64,000 bases of DNA from contig NZ_JABWGN010000010.1 of the NCBI RefSeq assembly GCF_013363975.1, forward strand, positions 1 to 64,000, written 5' to 3'. Below, piece after piece: positions 55,640-64,000 of the stretch. The position numbers and the translations under genes were made by a program. Each line of letters opens with the position of its first letter. The first letter of the stretch is position 1. A model generated the notes under the pieces. The model saw nothing but the letters and a program-made list of their open reading frames with translations, was not told where the DNA came from and searched no databases. The stretch comes from Nonomuraea montanisoli (lineage in GTDB: Bacteria > Actinomycetota > Actinomycetes > Streptosporangiales > Streptosporangiaceae).

Positions 55640-57460
55640 ATGCAGGGTGCCGAACGCTATACCGGATTCACCCCCCTCGACCTCACCGACCGCACCTGGC
55701 CGAGCCGGCGCATCACCTCGCCGCCGCGCTGGCTGTCCACCGACCTGCGCGACGGCAACCAGTCGCTGGCCCGGCCGATGAGCCCCGAGCGCAAGCTCGT
55801 GATGTTCGACCTCCTCGTGTCCATGGGCTACAAGGAGATCGAGGTCGGCTTCCCCGTGGCCAGCCAGGACGACCACGACTTCGTCCGGCAGCTCATCGAG
55901 CAGGACCGCATCCCGGACGACGTGCGGATCACCGTGCTCACCCAGGCCCGCGAGGAGCTGATCCGGGCCACCCTCGACTGCCTCAGGGGCGCGCCGCGCG
56001 CCACGATCCACATCTACAACGCGACGTCGCCGCTGTTCCGCGAGGTGGTCTTCGACCTCGACCGGACCGGCTGCAAGGAGCTCGCGGTACGGGCCACGCG
56101 GGTGATGATGGAGCACGCCGAGCGGACGCTGCCCGACTGCGACCTCGGCTACCAGTACTCCCCCGAGCTGTTCAACGAGACCGAGCTGGACTTCTCGCTG
56201 GAGGTCTGCGAGGCGGTCATGGACGTCTGGCGGCCCGGACCGGGGCGCGGCATCATCCTCAACTTCCCGACCACGGTCGAACGCTCCCTGCCGAACGTCT
56301 TCGCCGACCAGATCGAGTGGCTCGGCCGGCACCTGTCGCACCGCGAGCACGTGTGCCTGTCGATCCACCCGCACAACGACCGCGGCACCGGCGTCGCCTC
56401 CGCCGAGCTGGCCCTGCTCGCCGGCGCCGAGCGGATCGAGGGCTGCCTGTTCGGCAACGGCGAGCGGGCGGGCAACGTCTGCCTGGTCACGCTCGGCATG
56501 AACCTGTACTCCCACGGCGTCGACCCGGGCATCGACTTCTCCGACATCAACGCCGTCCGGCGCACCGTCGAGCTGTGCAACCAGCTCCCCGTCCACCCGC
56601 GCCACCCCTACGGCGGCGACCTCGTCTACACCGCCTTCTCCGGCTCGCACCAGGACGCCATCAACAAGGGCTTCGAGGACCTCGAACGCCGCGCCGCCGG
56701 TCAGGGCGTGGCCGCCGCCGACCTGCCCTGGCGGGTGCCGTACCTGCCGGTGGACCCGGCCGACGTGGGCCGCACGTACGAGGCGGTGGTACGGATCAAC
56801 AGCCAGTCCGGCAAGGGCGGCGTGGCGTACGTGATGAGCGCCTGGCACGGCCTGAACCTGCCCCGCGGCCTGCAGGCCGACCTGGCGGGGCGCGTCCAGG
56901 CGCGGACCGACGCGGAGGGCGGCGAGCTGTCGCCGAGCCGGATCGGCGCGCTGTTCGAGGAGGAGTACCTCCACCGCGGCGACCCGGCCGAGCCGCTGCC
57001 GGCCGGCGGCGCGCCCGTGACCGCGACGCTGTACGTCGACGGCGGGTTCGAGGTCAGCGGGGCGCGCGCGGACGCGGTCCGCACGATCGGGGCGGTGCTC
57101 GCGCCGTGGGGCATCGACGTCCGCGCGGTCCACCGCACCGCGCCGGCGCTGGACGACCGCCGGATGACGCCCGACCGGCCGGCGCTGGGCGGACGGTCGC
57201 CGGACGAGGTCGTGATCTACGCCGAGTGCGGGACGGGCCAGGCCGCGGCGTGGGGCGCCGGCATCGGCCGCGACGTGCCCGCCGCCGCGTACGCCGCGGT
57301 CCGCGCCGCGTGCGCCCGGCTGGTCGCCGCCGCGGAAGGCCACGCCGTCCCGGACGGCGCCTTCCATGATCACGCCTTCGCGGCGCAGCAGCACCCGGCG
57401 GCCTCCGGCCGTACGGGGTGCTCCGCCCGGCGGCGCCCCCTGGAGCACGCGGGCCACTGA
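55640..57460 (+). CDS. leuA: 2-isopropylmalate synthase paralogue
   Basis: This 606-residue protein carries the catalytic TIM barrel of LeuA (LRDGNQSLARPMS, EVGFP, HPHNDRGTG), a subdomain (GGDLVYTAFSGSHQDAI) and a C-terminal regulatory-type region. It condenses acetyl-CoA with 2-oxoisovalerate or a similar oxoacid. The C-terminal end is Arg-rich and unlike common LeuA tails. The ATG at 55640 is preceded by GGAAAGGA. LeuA genes in clusters often extend oxoacids for unusual amino acids or starters; whether this is such a paralogue or the housekeeping copy cannot be decided from this window. No leuB or leuCD are nearby. Confidence 0.93.
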   Translation: MQGAERYTGFTPLDLTDRTWPSRRITSPPRWLSTDLRDGNQSLARPMSPERKLVMFDLLVSMGYKEIEVGFPVASQDDHDFVRQLIEQDRIPDDVRITVLTQAREELIRATLDCLRGAPRATIHIYNATSPLFREVVFDLDRTGCKELAVRATRVMMEHAERTLPDCDLGYQYSPELFNETELDFSLEVCEAVMDVWRPGPGRGIILNFPTTVERSLPNVFADQIEWLGRHLSHREHVCLSIHPHNDRGTGVASAELALLAGAERIEGCLFGNGERAGNVCLVTLGMNLYSHGVDPGIDFSDINAVRRTVELCNQLPVHPRHPYGGDLVYTAFSGSHQDAINKGFEDLERRAAGQGVAAADLPWRVPYLPVDPADVGRTYEAVVRINSQSGKGGVAYVMSAWHGLNLPRGLQADLAGRVQARTDAEGGELSPSRIGALFEEEYLHRGDPAEPLPAGGAPVTATLYVDGGFEVSGARADAVRTIGAVLAPWGIDVRAVHRTAPALDDRRMTPDRPALGGRSPDEVVIYAECGTGQAAAWGAGIGRDVPAAAYAAVRAACARLVAAAEGHAVPDGAFHDHAFAAQQHPAASGRTGCSARRRPLEHAGH

Positions 57461-57505
57461 CCGGCACGGGCCACCCACCACCGACGACACCCGAGGAGGG
57501 CCATC

Positions 57506-60340
57506 ATGGCCGTGGACGACGAGCGGCGGGCGATGTCCCTGCTGCACGGTCTGCTGGAGGAGGCGGTGGCCGGCCGCGGGCGGATCGCCGTGGTCACGGG
57601 CGCCATCGCCACCGGCAAGAGCCGCCTGCTGTACGGCTTCGCCGACGAGGCGTTCGAGCACGGCGCGCTCCCGCTGAGCGCCATGGGCTCGCGCGCCGAG
57701 CGCGACCTGCCCCTCGGAGTGCTGGCGCAGCTCCTGCACAACGCGCCGATGACCGAGGAGCACCGGGCGACCATGCTGAGCCTGCTGCACGAGGGCGCGC
57801 GCACGCACCTCGCGAGCGACCCGCGCGCCGACGCGATCGAGCACGTGGACGTCCAGATCGTGGACGCGCTCTGCACGGTCCTGCTGGAGCTGGCGGAGCG
57901 CTGCCCGCTGGTCGTCGCGGTGGACGACATGCACCTCGCCGACCGCGCCTCGCAGCTCTGCCTGGCGTACCTGGCGCGCCGGGTGAAGTACGCGCGGATC
58001 ATGCTGCTCCTCGGCACGCCCGGCCACCAGGGGCACCCGCCGAACCTCCTGCACACCGAGGTGCTCGGCCAGCCGCACTGCCGGCAGGTGCGGCTCGGCC
58101 ACCTCTCGCAGCAGGGCGTGGCCGAGCGGGTGACGCTGCTGGCCGGGGAGGAGGCGGCGGCCCGGTACGCGGCGCGCTGCCACGAGGTGAGCGGCGGCAA
58201 CCGGCTCCTCGTGGACGCGGCGCTGGAGGACCTCCAGGAGAGCGGCGCCCCGGGCGAGCGGTACGGCGAGGCCGTGGTCGCCTGCCTGCACCGCGCCGGG
58301 CCGGAGGCGCTGCTCATGGCCCGCGCGCTGGCCGTCGCGGGCACCACGTCCGCGGCGGCCCGCCTGCTCGGCCGCACCGGCACGGACGACGGCGACCAGG
58401 ACCGGCCGCACGAGGGCCGGCCGGACCGGCCGCACGGAGGCCGGCTGCACGCGGGCGACCAGGACCGGCCCTGCGAGCGGGCCGACGCGGCGCGGGCCGA
58501 GCAGGCGCTGGCCGGGGCCGGGCTGCTCGACGGCGGCCGGTTCCGTCACGAGGCGGCGCGGACCGTGGTGCTGACCGGGCTGGACGGCGCCGAGCGCGCC
58601 CGGCTGCACCGCGGCGCCGCCGAGCTGGCCTACCACGACGGCGCCCCCGTGGCGGTCGTGGCCGAGCACCTCCTCCAGGCCGGCCACGCCGGCCAGCCGT
58701 GGGCGCTGCCCGTGCTGGAGGAGGCCGCCGAGCAGGCGCTGCGCGACGGTGACGTGGAGCCCGCCATCGAGTACCTCAAGCTGGCCTGGCAGGCGTGCGC
58801 CGACGAGCGGCGCCGCGCCCGGATCACCACCACGCTGGTGCGCGCCAAGTGGCGCATCAACCCGAGCACCCCCGCGGGTCACCTCGCCGAGCTGACCACC
58901 GCCCTGCGCAACGGCAACCTGGGCGGCGGCGACGCCGTGGTGCTGGCCAAGGCGCTGTTGTGGCACGGGCACGACGCCGACGCCAAGGACGTCCTCGCCC
59001 GCCTCGCCGAGCTCGGGGAGCCGGACCGCGAGACGGTGGCCGAGCTGGCGGCGGCGCGGGCCTGGTTCCGCAGCAGCTACCCGTCGTTCCTGTCGCACCT
59101 GCCCGTGCTCAGCGAGGAGCAGGCCAGCGGCGCGGCGCACTCGCTCACCGTGGGCCGCCGCCTGGAGTCGGCGGGGGCGCTGGCCCGCGCGCTGGCCGGC
59201 GAGTGCCCCGACGAGCCGGCGGCCACCGCCGAGCGGGTGCTGCGCGGCTGCCGCCTGGACGAGATGTCCATGGACACGGTCGAGAGCGCGCTGCTCACCC
59301 TCACCTACACGGGCCGGGCGGACCGGGCCGCGCCGTGGTGCGACGCGTTCATCGCCGAGGCCGCCTCCCGCCACGCCCCCAGCCGCCAGGCGCGGCTGTC
59401 GGCGATCCGCGCGGAGATCCACCTGCGGCGGGGCGACCTCGCGGGCGCGGTGGACGACGCGCGCCGCGCCCTGGAGATCATCCCGCCGGCGAGCTGGGGG
59501 GTGGCCGTCGGCGGGCCGCTCGGCAGCCTGCTGCTGGCCGGCGCGGCCATGGGCCGCTTCGAGGAGTTCCTGCCCCAGGCCGACCGGCCGGTTCCGGAGG
59601 CGATGCTGGAGACGCGCTTCGGCCTGCACTACCTGTACGGCCGGGGCCGCTTCCACCTGATGGCCGGCCAGCCCCGGCAGGCGCTGCGCGACCTGCGGCT
59701 GTGCGGCGAGCTCATGCGGGCGTGGGGGCTGGACACGCCGGGGTTCATCGCGTGGCGGCTGGACGTGGCCGAGGCGCTGGTCCGGCTGGAGGAGACGGAG
59801 GAGGCGCGGCTGCTGGTCGAGGACCAGCTCGCCCGCTGCGACCGCCGCTGCGCCCGGGTCCACGGGGCCGGGCTCCGGCTGCTGGCCGCCACCGGCGAGC
59901 CGCGCCACCGGGTCATGGTGCTGCGCCAGTCGGCCGAGCTGCTCCAGTCGAGCGGCGACCGGTACGAGCTGGCCAGGACGCTCGGTGACCTCACGGAGGC
60001 GTACCGGGCGATGGGCGAGTTCCGGCGCGCGTGGATGGTGGGACGGCGGGCGCGCGCCCTGGCCGACGAGTGCCAGATCACGGTCCTCGACCCGGACCTC
60101 GCGCCCGGCGAGGACGGCGAAGGGGGCGAGGCCGAGCCGGTCGGGCTGCGGCCCGTGCTCAGCGACGCCGAGCGGCGGGTCGCCGCGCTGGCGGCCGACG
60201 GCTACTCCAACCGGGAGATCTCCGGCAAGCTGTTCATCACGGTCAGCACGGTGGAGCAGCACCTGACGCGGATCTACCGCAAGCTCAACGTCACTCGCCG
60301 CACCGAGCTGCCGGCCGACCTGATGAGCCGCCAGGCCTGA
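57506..60340 (+). CDS. LAL-family (large ATP-binding LuxR) regulator
   Basis: This 944-residue protein has an N-terminal AAA-like ATPase (Walker A GAIATGKSR near residue 30, Walker B VVAVDD near 134), a long helical TPR-like central part and a C-terminal LuxR HTH (LSDAERRVAALAADGYSNREI, about 885-940). It is the classical activator of polyketide clusters. GAGGAGGG precedes the ATG at 57506. A 17-base direct repeat (58391 and 58454, 63 bases apart) produces a Asp-Arg-Pro-His-rich insertion between the ATPase and the TPR part. A hairpin terminator follows at 60346. Confidence 0.95.
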   Translation: MAVDDERRAMSLLHGLLEEAVAGRGRIAVVTGAIATGKSRLLYGFADEAFEHGALPLSAMGSRAERDLPLGVLAQLLHNAPMTEEHRATMLSLLHEGARTHLASDPRADAIEHVDVQIVDALCTVLLELAERCPLVVAVDDMHLADRASQLCLAYLARRVKYARIMLLLGTPGHQGHPPNLLHTEVLGQPHCRQVRLGHLSQQGVAERVTLLAGEEAAARYAARCHEVSGGNRLLVDAALEDLQESGAPGERYGEAVVACLHRAGPEALLMARALAVAGTTSAAARLLGRTGTDDGDQDRPHEGRPDRPHGGRLHAGDQDRPCERADAARAEQALAGAGLLDGGRFRHEAARTVVLTGLDGAERARLHRGAAELAYHDGAPVAVVAEHLLQAGHAGQPWALPVLEEAAEQALRDGDVEPAIEYLKLAWQACADERRRARITTTLVRAKWRINPSTPAGHLAELTTALRNGNLGGGDAVVLAKALLWHGHDADAKDVLARLAELGEPDRETVAELAAARAWFRSSYPSFLSHLPVLSEEQASGAAHSLTVGRRLESAGALARALAGECPDEPAATAERVLRGCRLDEMSMDTVESALLTLTYTGRADRAAPWCDAFIAEAASRHAPSRQARLSAIRAEIHLRRGDLAGAVDDARRALEIIPPASWGVAVGGPLGSLLLAGAAMGRFEEFLPQADRPVPEAMLETRFGLHYLYGRGRFHLMAGQPRQALRDLRLCGELMRAWGLDTPGFIAWRLDVAEALVRLEETEEARLLVEDQLARCDRRCARVHGAGLRLLAATGEPRHRVMVLRQSAELLQSSGDRYELARTLGDLTEAYRAMGEFRRAWMVGRRARALADECQITVLDPDLAPGEDGEGGEAEPVGLRPVLSDAERRVAALAADGYSNREISGKLFITVSTVEQHLTRIYRKLNVTRRTELPADLMSRQA

Positions 60341-60345
60341 ACACA

Positions 60346-60385
60346 CCGGGGCCCCGCCGGGAGAGGTCACCCGGCGGGGCCCCGG
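60346..60385. terminator. Bidirectional hairpin terminator (16-bp perfect stem)
   Basis: ccggggccccgccggg, an eight-base loop and an exact complement. It lies between the LAL gene (ends 60340) and the convergent small gene (ends 60394). Confidence 0.88.
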
Positions 60386-60393
60386 CGCGTGCG

Positions 60394-60618
60394 TCATTCG
60401 GCGATGGCGGTGTGCATGACCCACTGGAAGACCAGGGCGTCGGCGCCGTCGACCGTGGTGCTCTCGCCGTGGTGCCGGAAGTGCTCGTAGCCGGCGCCGT
60501 GCGGCAGCTTGAGCGTGTCTGTGCCGGCGCTGACCCGCTGGACGCGCCGGTCCACCGGCAGGTGCTCGGGCCCGCCGACGAGGACGGCGGTGATCTCTTG
60601 GGACACGGTGGGTGACAT
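60394..60618 (-). CDS. DUF5988-like small protein
   Basis: This 74-residue protein has the shape of the small DUF5988 family of actinomycete secondary-metabolite clusters: VLVGGPEHLPVDRRV, then LPHGAGYEHF and a C-terminal FQWVMHTAIAE. The function of that family is not known. It is 25 bases downstream of the carboxylase beta gene in the same direction, so it could instead act as a small accessory (epsilon-like) subunit of that carboxylase, but it shows no resemblance to AccE that I can see. Confidence 0.75.
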   Translation of the reverse strand: MSPTVSQEITAVLVGGPEHLPVDRRVQRVSAGTDTLKLPHGAGYEHFRHHGESTTVDGADALVFQWVMHTAIAE

Positions 60619-60643
60619 GGTGCCTCCTGGTGGACGGCAGGGT

Positions 60644-62086
60644 TCACAAGGGGATGTTGGAGTGGCGCCCCCGGGCCCGCGGCGCGCGCGCCAGCGCCTC
60701 GGCGAGCCGCAGGCGCGTGGTCTCCGGCGCGATGACCTCGTCGACCACGCCCAGCGCCGTCGCCCGCTCCACGCCGCCCGCGATCCGGCGGTGCTCCTCG
60801 GTGAGGACGGCGCGCAGCGCCTCGCGCTCGTGCTCCGGCGCCGCCGCGAGCCGCTTGCGGTGCAGCACGCCGACGGCCGACTCGGCGCCCATGACCGCCA
60901 CCTCGGCGTCCGGCCAGGCGAAGACCGCGGTCGCGCCGAGCGAGCGGGAGTTCATCGCGATGTAGGCGCCCCCGTACGCCTTGCGGGTGATCAGCGTGAC
61001 GCGGGGCACGACGGACTCGGCGAAGGCGTGCAGCAGCTTGGCGCCGCGCCGCACGACGCCGCCCCACTCCTGGTCGACGCCCGGCAGGTAGCCGGGGACG
61101 TCCACCAGCACGACGAGCGGGACGCCGTGGGAGTCGCACATGCGCACGAACCGGGCGCTCTTCTCGGCCGACAGCGAGTCGAGACAGCCGCCCTTGCGGA
61201 TGGGGTTGTTGGCCAGCACGCCGACGGTCCGGCCGGCGAGCCGGCCGAGCCCGGTCAGGACGTTGGCCGCCCAGCGCGGCTGGAGCTCCTCGAAGACGGG
61301 CCCGCCGGCGTCGCGGTCGAGCAGGGCGTGGACGAGCGGGCGCACGTCGTACGCGCGGCGCGGCGACTCCGGCAGCAGCCCCCGCGGATCGGGAAGGGGC
61401 GAGGCCGGGGCGGTCAGGTCGAACGTGCCCGGCCGGCTGAAGAACCCGGCCAGGCGGCGCGCCCGCGCGTACGCCTCCTCCTCGTCCGCGACCGTGACGT
61501 GCGCGACGCCCGACCTCGGGCCATGGGTGTCCGGGCCGCCGAGCCCGGCCATGTCGATCACCTCGCCGGTGACGCTGCGCACGATGTCCGGCCCGGTCAC
61601 GAAGACCCGGGCGTCCCTGGCCATGATGACGACGTCGGTGAGGGCGGGCCCGTAGGCGGCGGCTCCGGCCGCGGGGCCGAGCACGACCGAGATCTGCGGC
61701 ACCACGCCCGAGGCCAGCGTCATCGCGGCGAACATCCGGCCCACGCCGTCCATCGACTCGACCCCGTCGGCGAGCCGGGCACCGCCCGAGTGCCACAGGC
61801 CGATCACCGGGCAGCCGTGCAGGACGGCCGTGTCGATGGCCTCGACGACGCGCCGCGCCCCCGCCGCGCCGAGCGAGCCGCCCATCAGCCGGGCGTCCGT
61901 GCAGTAGGCCACGACCGGCAGCCCGTCGATCAGCCCGTGCACGGCCTGGACGCCGCTGCCGTCGTCGTCGTGGAGCGGCACGGCCGAGCCCGGGTCGAGC
62001 AGCCGTCCCAGCCGTACCTCGGGCGCCCGGCCGTCGAGCAGGGAGTCTGCGGAGTCGCCGATCGGGACCGGGGGCGAGACAGTCAT
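60644..62086 (-). CDS. Acyl-CoA carboxylase beta subunit (carboxyltransferase)
   Basis: This 480-residue crotonase-fold carboxyltransferase has both CoA-binding halves: WHSGGARLADGV and FGPAAGAAAYGP-type motifs in the N-half, and VDVPGYLPG and YGGAYIAMNS in the C-half, as in PccB/AccD5. It transfers carboxyl from biotin to acetyl- or propionyl-CoA, giving malonyl- or methylmalonyl-CoA for the two PKS systems. The biotin-carboxylase/BCCP subunit (AccA) is not in the window and must come from elsewhere. GAGGAG lies eight bases before the ATG at 62086. Confidence 0.93.
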   Translation of the reverse strand: MTVSPPVPIGDSADSLLDGRAPEVRLGRLLDPGSAVPLHDDDGSGVQAVHGLIDGLPVVAYCTDARLMGGSLGAAGARRVVEAIDTAVLHGCPVIGLWHSGGARLADGVESMDGVGRMFAAMTLASGVVPQISVVLGPAAGAAAYGPALTDVVIMARDARVFVTGPDIVRSVTGEVIDMAGLGGPDTHGPRSGVAHVTVADEEEAYARARRLAGFFSRPGTFDLTAPASPLPDPRGLLPESPRRAYDVRPLVHALLDRDAGGPVFEELQPRWAANVLTGLGRLAGRTVGVLANNPIRKGGCLDSLSAEKSARFVRMCDSHGVPLVVLVDVPGYLPGVDQEWGGVVRRGAKLLHAFAESVVPRVTLITRKAYGGAYIAMNSRSLGATAVFAWPDAEVAVMGAESAVGVLHRKRLAAAPEHEREALRAVLTEEHRRIAGGVERATALGVVDEVIAPETTRLRLAEALARAPRARGRHSNIPL

Positions 62087-62159
62087 CGCGGGAACTCCTC
62101 CGGCTGGTGTGCGGCACAGGGACCTTCTGCGAATGTGCCAACGGCCCCGGGGCCGCGCC

Positions 62160-62170
62160 AACCCCTATTC
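62160..62170. promoter_or_regulatory. AACCCCTATTC motif before the carboxylase
   Basis: aacccctattc sits in the 193-base divergent gap between the carboxylase and the GH92 gene, with the same core as the motifs at 48199 and 55443. It is about 75 bases upstream of the carboxylase start. Confidence 0.4.
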
Positions 62171-62279
62171 GGGCCTGCGGCGGCCCGCGCCACTGGCAGG
62201 CTCTGGCCGTCGTTTCTGCTCGTTGACCGCCTCCGACGACCGGCGTTTCGATGCAGCAAACCGCCTTTTGGAGGCCCGC

Positions 62280-64000
62280 ATGTCCCCGTGGTCCTTATCC
62301 GTATCCACTGTCACCGTCCTGCTCGCCGCCTTGGCGTTGCCGCCCGGCGCCCCGCCGCGCGCCGTCGCCACCGACGACACGGGCAGCGTGATCAGCCCGG
62401 TGGAGCTGGTCAACGTGTTCCACGGCACGAAGGAGGCGGCGCTCGATTTCGGTCACGGCGGAGGCGGCGGCATGACGTTCCCCGGCGCCGTCCTGCCGTT
62501 CGGCATGATGCAGTGGAGCCCCGACACCGTGGAGAGCGCCGGAGGCGGCTACCGGTACGAGGACAACCGGCTGCGCGGCTTCTCGATGACGCACATCTCC
62601 GGGCCCGGTTGCAACGGCGCGCAGGACTTCCCCGTCATGCCCTTCTCCGGGAAGATCGGCCGCTCCCCCGCCACGCACGGCATGGACTACGTCCAGACGT
62701 ACAAGCACGAGAACGAGAAGGCCGCGCCCGGCTTCTACAGCAGCACGCTCGACACCGGCATCTCCACCGAGCTGTCGGTCAGCGCCCGCGCCGGCGTCGC
62801 CCGCTTCGCCTTCCCGGCGGGCAAGCCCGCCACGCTGCTGCTCAACACCAGCGGCTCCATCAACGGCGTGGACGACGGCGAGACCCGCGTCGGCCAGAAC
62901 ACGGTCGAGGGCTGGATCAAGACCGGCGGCTTCTGCGGCCCGCCCCTGCGCTACAAGGTGTACTTCCACGCCACCTTCGACCAGCCGTTCACCGGCTACG
63001 GCACGTGGAAGAACGACGAGGTGCGGCCGGGCACGCAGACCACGGACGACGCCTCGAAGGCCCGCGCCCGGGCCGACCTGGTCACCGGTGAGGACGTCAC
63101 CGTCGACGGGCCCGGCTCCGGGGCGTACCTGGAGTTCGACCCGGCCAGGCCGGTGCAGATGCGCGTCGGCCTGTCGTACGTGAGCATCGACGGCGCGCGG
63201 GCCAACCTCGGCAAGGAGATCGGCGCCAAGACCCTCGACCAGGTGCGCCAGGACGCCACGGCCGTCTGGGACAAGCGGCTCGGCCAGGTGCGGATCGCCG
63301 GCGGCACCGAGGACCAGCGGCGCACGTTCTACAGCAACCTGTACCACGCGCTGCTCCAGCCGTACGTCTTCGAGGACGTGGACGGCACCTACACCGGCTT
63401 CGACGGCAAGCCGAGGACCGTGCGGGCCGGGCACCACCAGTACGCGACGTTCTCCGGCTGGGACATCTACCGTTCCGAGGCGCAGCTCCTCGCGCTGCTC
63501 GCGCCCGACGTGGCCGCCGACATCGCGCAGTCGATGTACGACAACGCCCAGGCGATCGGCAACGTCTGGGACCGCTGGTCGCACCAGACGGCCGTCACCG
63601 GCGTCATGGTCGGCGACCCGTACCACAGCATCCTGTCCACCATGTACGCCTTCGGCGCCCGCGACTTCGACGCGGGCCCGGCGCTGAAGGCGATGGCCGA
63701 GGCCGCCCGCCGCGTCGGCGCGAAGGACATCGGCCACCCCGAGGCGCAGTACGACGAGCGGCCCGGCAACGCCGACTACATGGCCAAGGGCTACGTGCCG
63801 TCCGACCCGTCGTCCACGCTGGAGTACGCCGTCGCCGACTTCGGGATCGCGCAGCTCGCCGGCCGGCTCGGCGACCAGACGACGGCCACGGAGTTCATGA
63901 AGCGCGCCCAGTCGTGGCAGAACCTGTACAACCCGGGCAACGGGTGGATCCAGCCGCGCACGGGCGACGGATCGTTCACCGCGCCCTTCGACCCGGCCGC
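62280..64000 (+). CDS. GH92-family alpha-mannosidase-like glycoside hydrolase, partial
   Basis: The window ends within this gene. The N-terminus is a secretion signal (about 30 residues ending in Ala-Val-Ala). The rest matches GH92: VNVFHGT, then DFGHGGGGGMTFPGA, PFGMMQWSPDT, GFSMTHISGPGC and later YSNLYHALLQP and FSGWDIYRSEAQLLALLAP. Members are calcium-dependent exo-alpha-mannosidases. GGAGG lies five bases before the ATG at 62280. Codon 6 is TTA, rare in such genomes and dependent on the bldA tRNA. It probably lies outside the cluster. Confidence 0.94.
   Translation, partial: MSPWSLSVSTVTVLLAALALPPGAPPRAVATDDTGSVISPVELVNVFHGTKEAALDFGHGGGGGMTFPGAVLPFGMMQWSPDTVESAGGGYRYEDNRLRGFSMTHISGPGCNGAQDFPVMPFSGKIGRSPATHGMDYVQTYKHENEKAAPGFYSSTLDTGISTELSVSARAGVARFAFPAGKPATLLLNTSGSINGVDDGETRVGQNTVEGWIKTGGFCGPPLRYKVYFHATFDQPFTGYGTWKNDEVRPGTQTTDDASKARARADLVTGEDVTVDGPGSGAYLEFDPARPVQMRVGLSYVSIDGARANLGKEIGAKTLDQVRQDATAVWDKRLGQVRIAGGTEDQRRTFYSNLYHALLQPYVFEDVDGTYTGFDGKPRTVRAGHHQYATFSGWDIYRSEAQLLALLAPDVAADIAQSMYDNAQAIGNVWDRWSHQTAVTGVMVGDPYHSILSTMYAFGARDFDAGPALKAMAEAARRVGAKDIGHPEAQYDERPGNADYMAKGYVPSDPSSTLEYAVADFGIAQLAGRLGDQTTATEFMKRAQSWQNLYNPGNGWIQPRTGDGSFTAPFDPA

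Noticed and set aside
55508-60424. A 1638-residue open frame on the minus strand across LeuA and LAL
   Set aside because: It is antisense to two clearly coding plus-strand genes with motifs and good ribosome-binding sites, and has no domain of its own.
60394-60618. Acyl-CoA carboxylase epsilon subunit
   Set aside because: The position suggests it, but the sequence pattern resembles DUF5988 more, and I see no epsilon signature.

Overview
The window is very GC-rich, with dense genes, GTG/TTG starts and long runs of ATGA/GTGA overlaps, as expected for a filamentous actinomycete. Family content fits a Streptosporangiales- or Streptomyces-like genome, but the genus cannot be fixed from the sequence. 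Nearly the whole window is a secondary-metabolite gene cluster, open at the left end inside a polyketide synthase gene. The right end probably leaves the cluster at a GH92 glycosidase. I do not recognise the product.

Layout. 1-13088 (-): two modular type I PKS genes. The first translated carries a KSQ-AT-ACP loading unit plus KS-AT-DH-KR-ACP. The second begins KS-AT-DH and runs off the edge. 13363-20767: free-standing NRPS parts (two condensation proteins, an adenylation enzyme, a carrier protein), an unrecognised 300-residue protein and a cysteine desulfurase. 20791-39567 (-): a roughly 19-kb, mostly overlapping gene array with a discrete reducing type II-like PKS (FabG, ACP, FabZ, a GcvT-like protein, a KS and a chain-length-factor-like half fused in one chain, and a discrete AT). 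It continues with redox and hydrolase genes, a degenerate and an intact AcpS, a SnoaL/Zn-ribbon fusion, a beta-helix protein, an ABC exporter, RmlB, RmlA and a LuxR-type regulator. 39697-52481: a flavin monooxygenase, a SARP regulator, a glycosyltransferase, deoxyaminosugar genes, a luciferase-like oxidoreductase and an Sfp-type phosphopantetheinyl transferase. 52457-62086: a two-component system, a UbiA-type prenyltransferase, a 2-isopropylmalate synthase paralogue, a LAL regulator, a DUF5988-like small protein and an acyl-CoA carboxylase beta subunit.

Working model (inference). The type I PKS starts from decarboxylated methylmalonyl (a propionyl starter) and adds methylmalonyl and then malonyl units with KR/DH processing. 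The fused KS-CLF system makes a second, polyene-like acyl chain. The free-standing NRPS parts activate and attach a small amino acid, possibly linked to sulfur mobilisation. RmlA, RmlB, a 2,3-dehydratase, a DegT aminotransferase, a C-methyltransferase, an epimerase and an aldo-keto reductase would give a 3-amino-3-C-methyl-deoxysugar of the vancosamine type, attached by the MGT-family glycosyltransferase. The acyl-CoA carboxylase could supply (methyl)malonyl-CoA.

Most unusual points: the condensation protein / unknown protein / cysteine desulfurase operon; the KS-CLF fusion with a GcvT-like neighbour; a pseudo-AcpS; in-frame minisatellite-like expansions in many interdomain linkers, including a His/Asp-rich one; and a recurring CCCCTA motif in several intergenic regions near sugar, precursor and glycosyltransferase genes.
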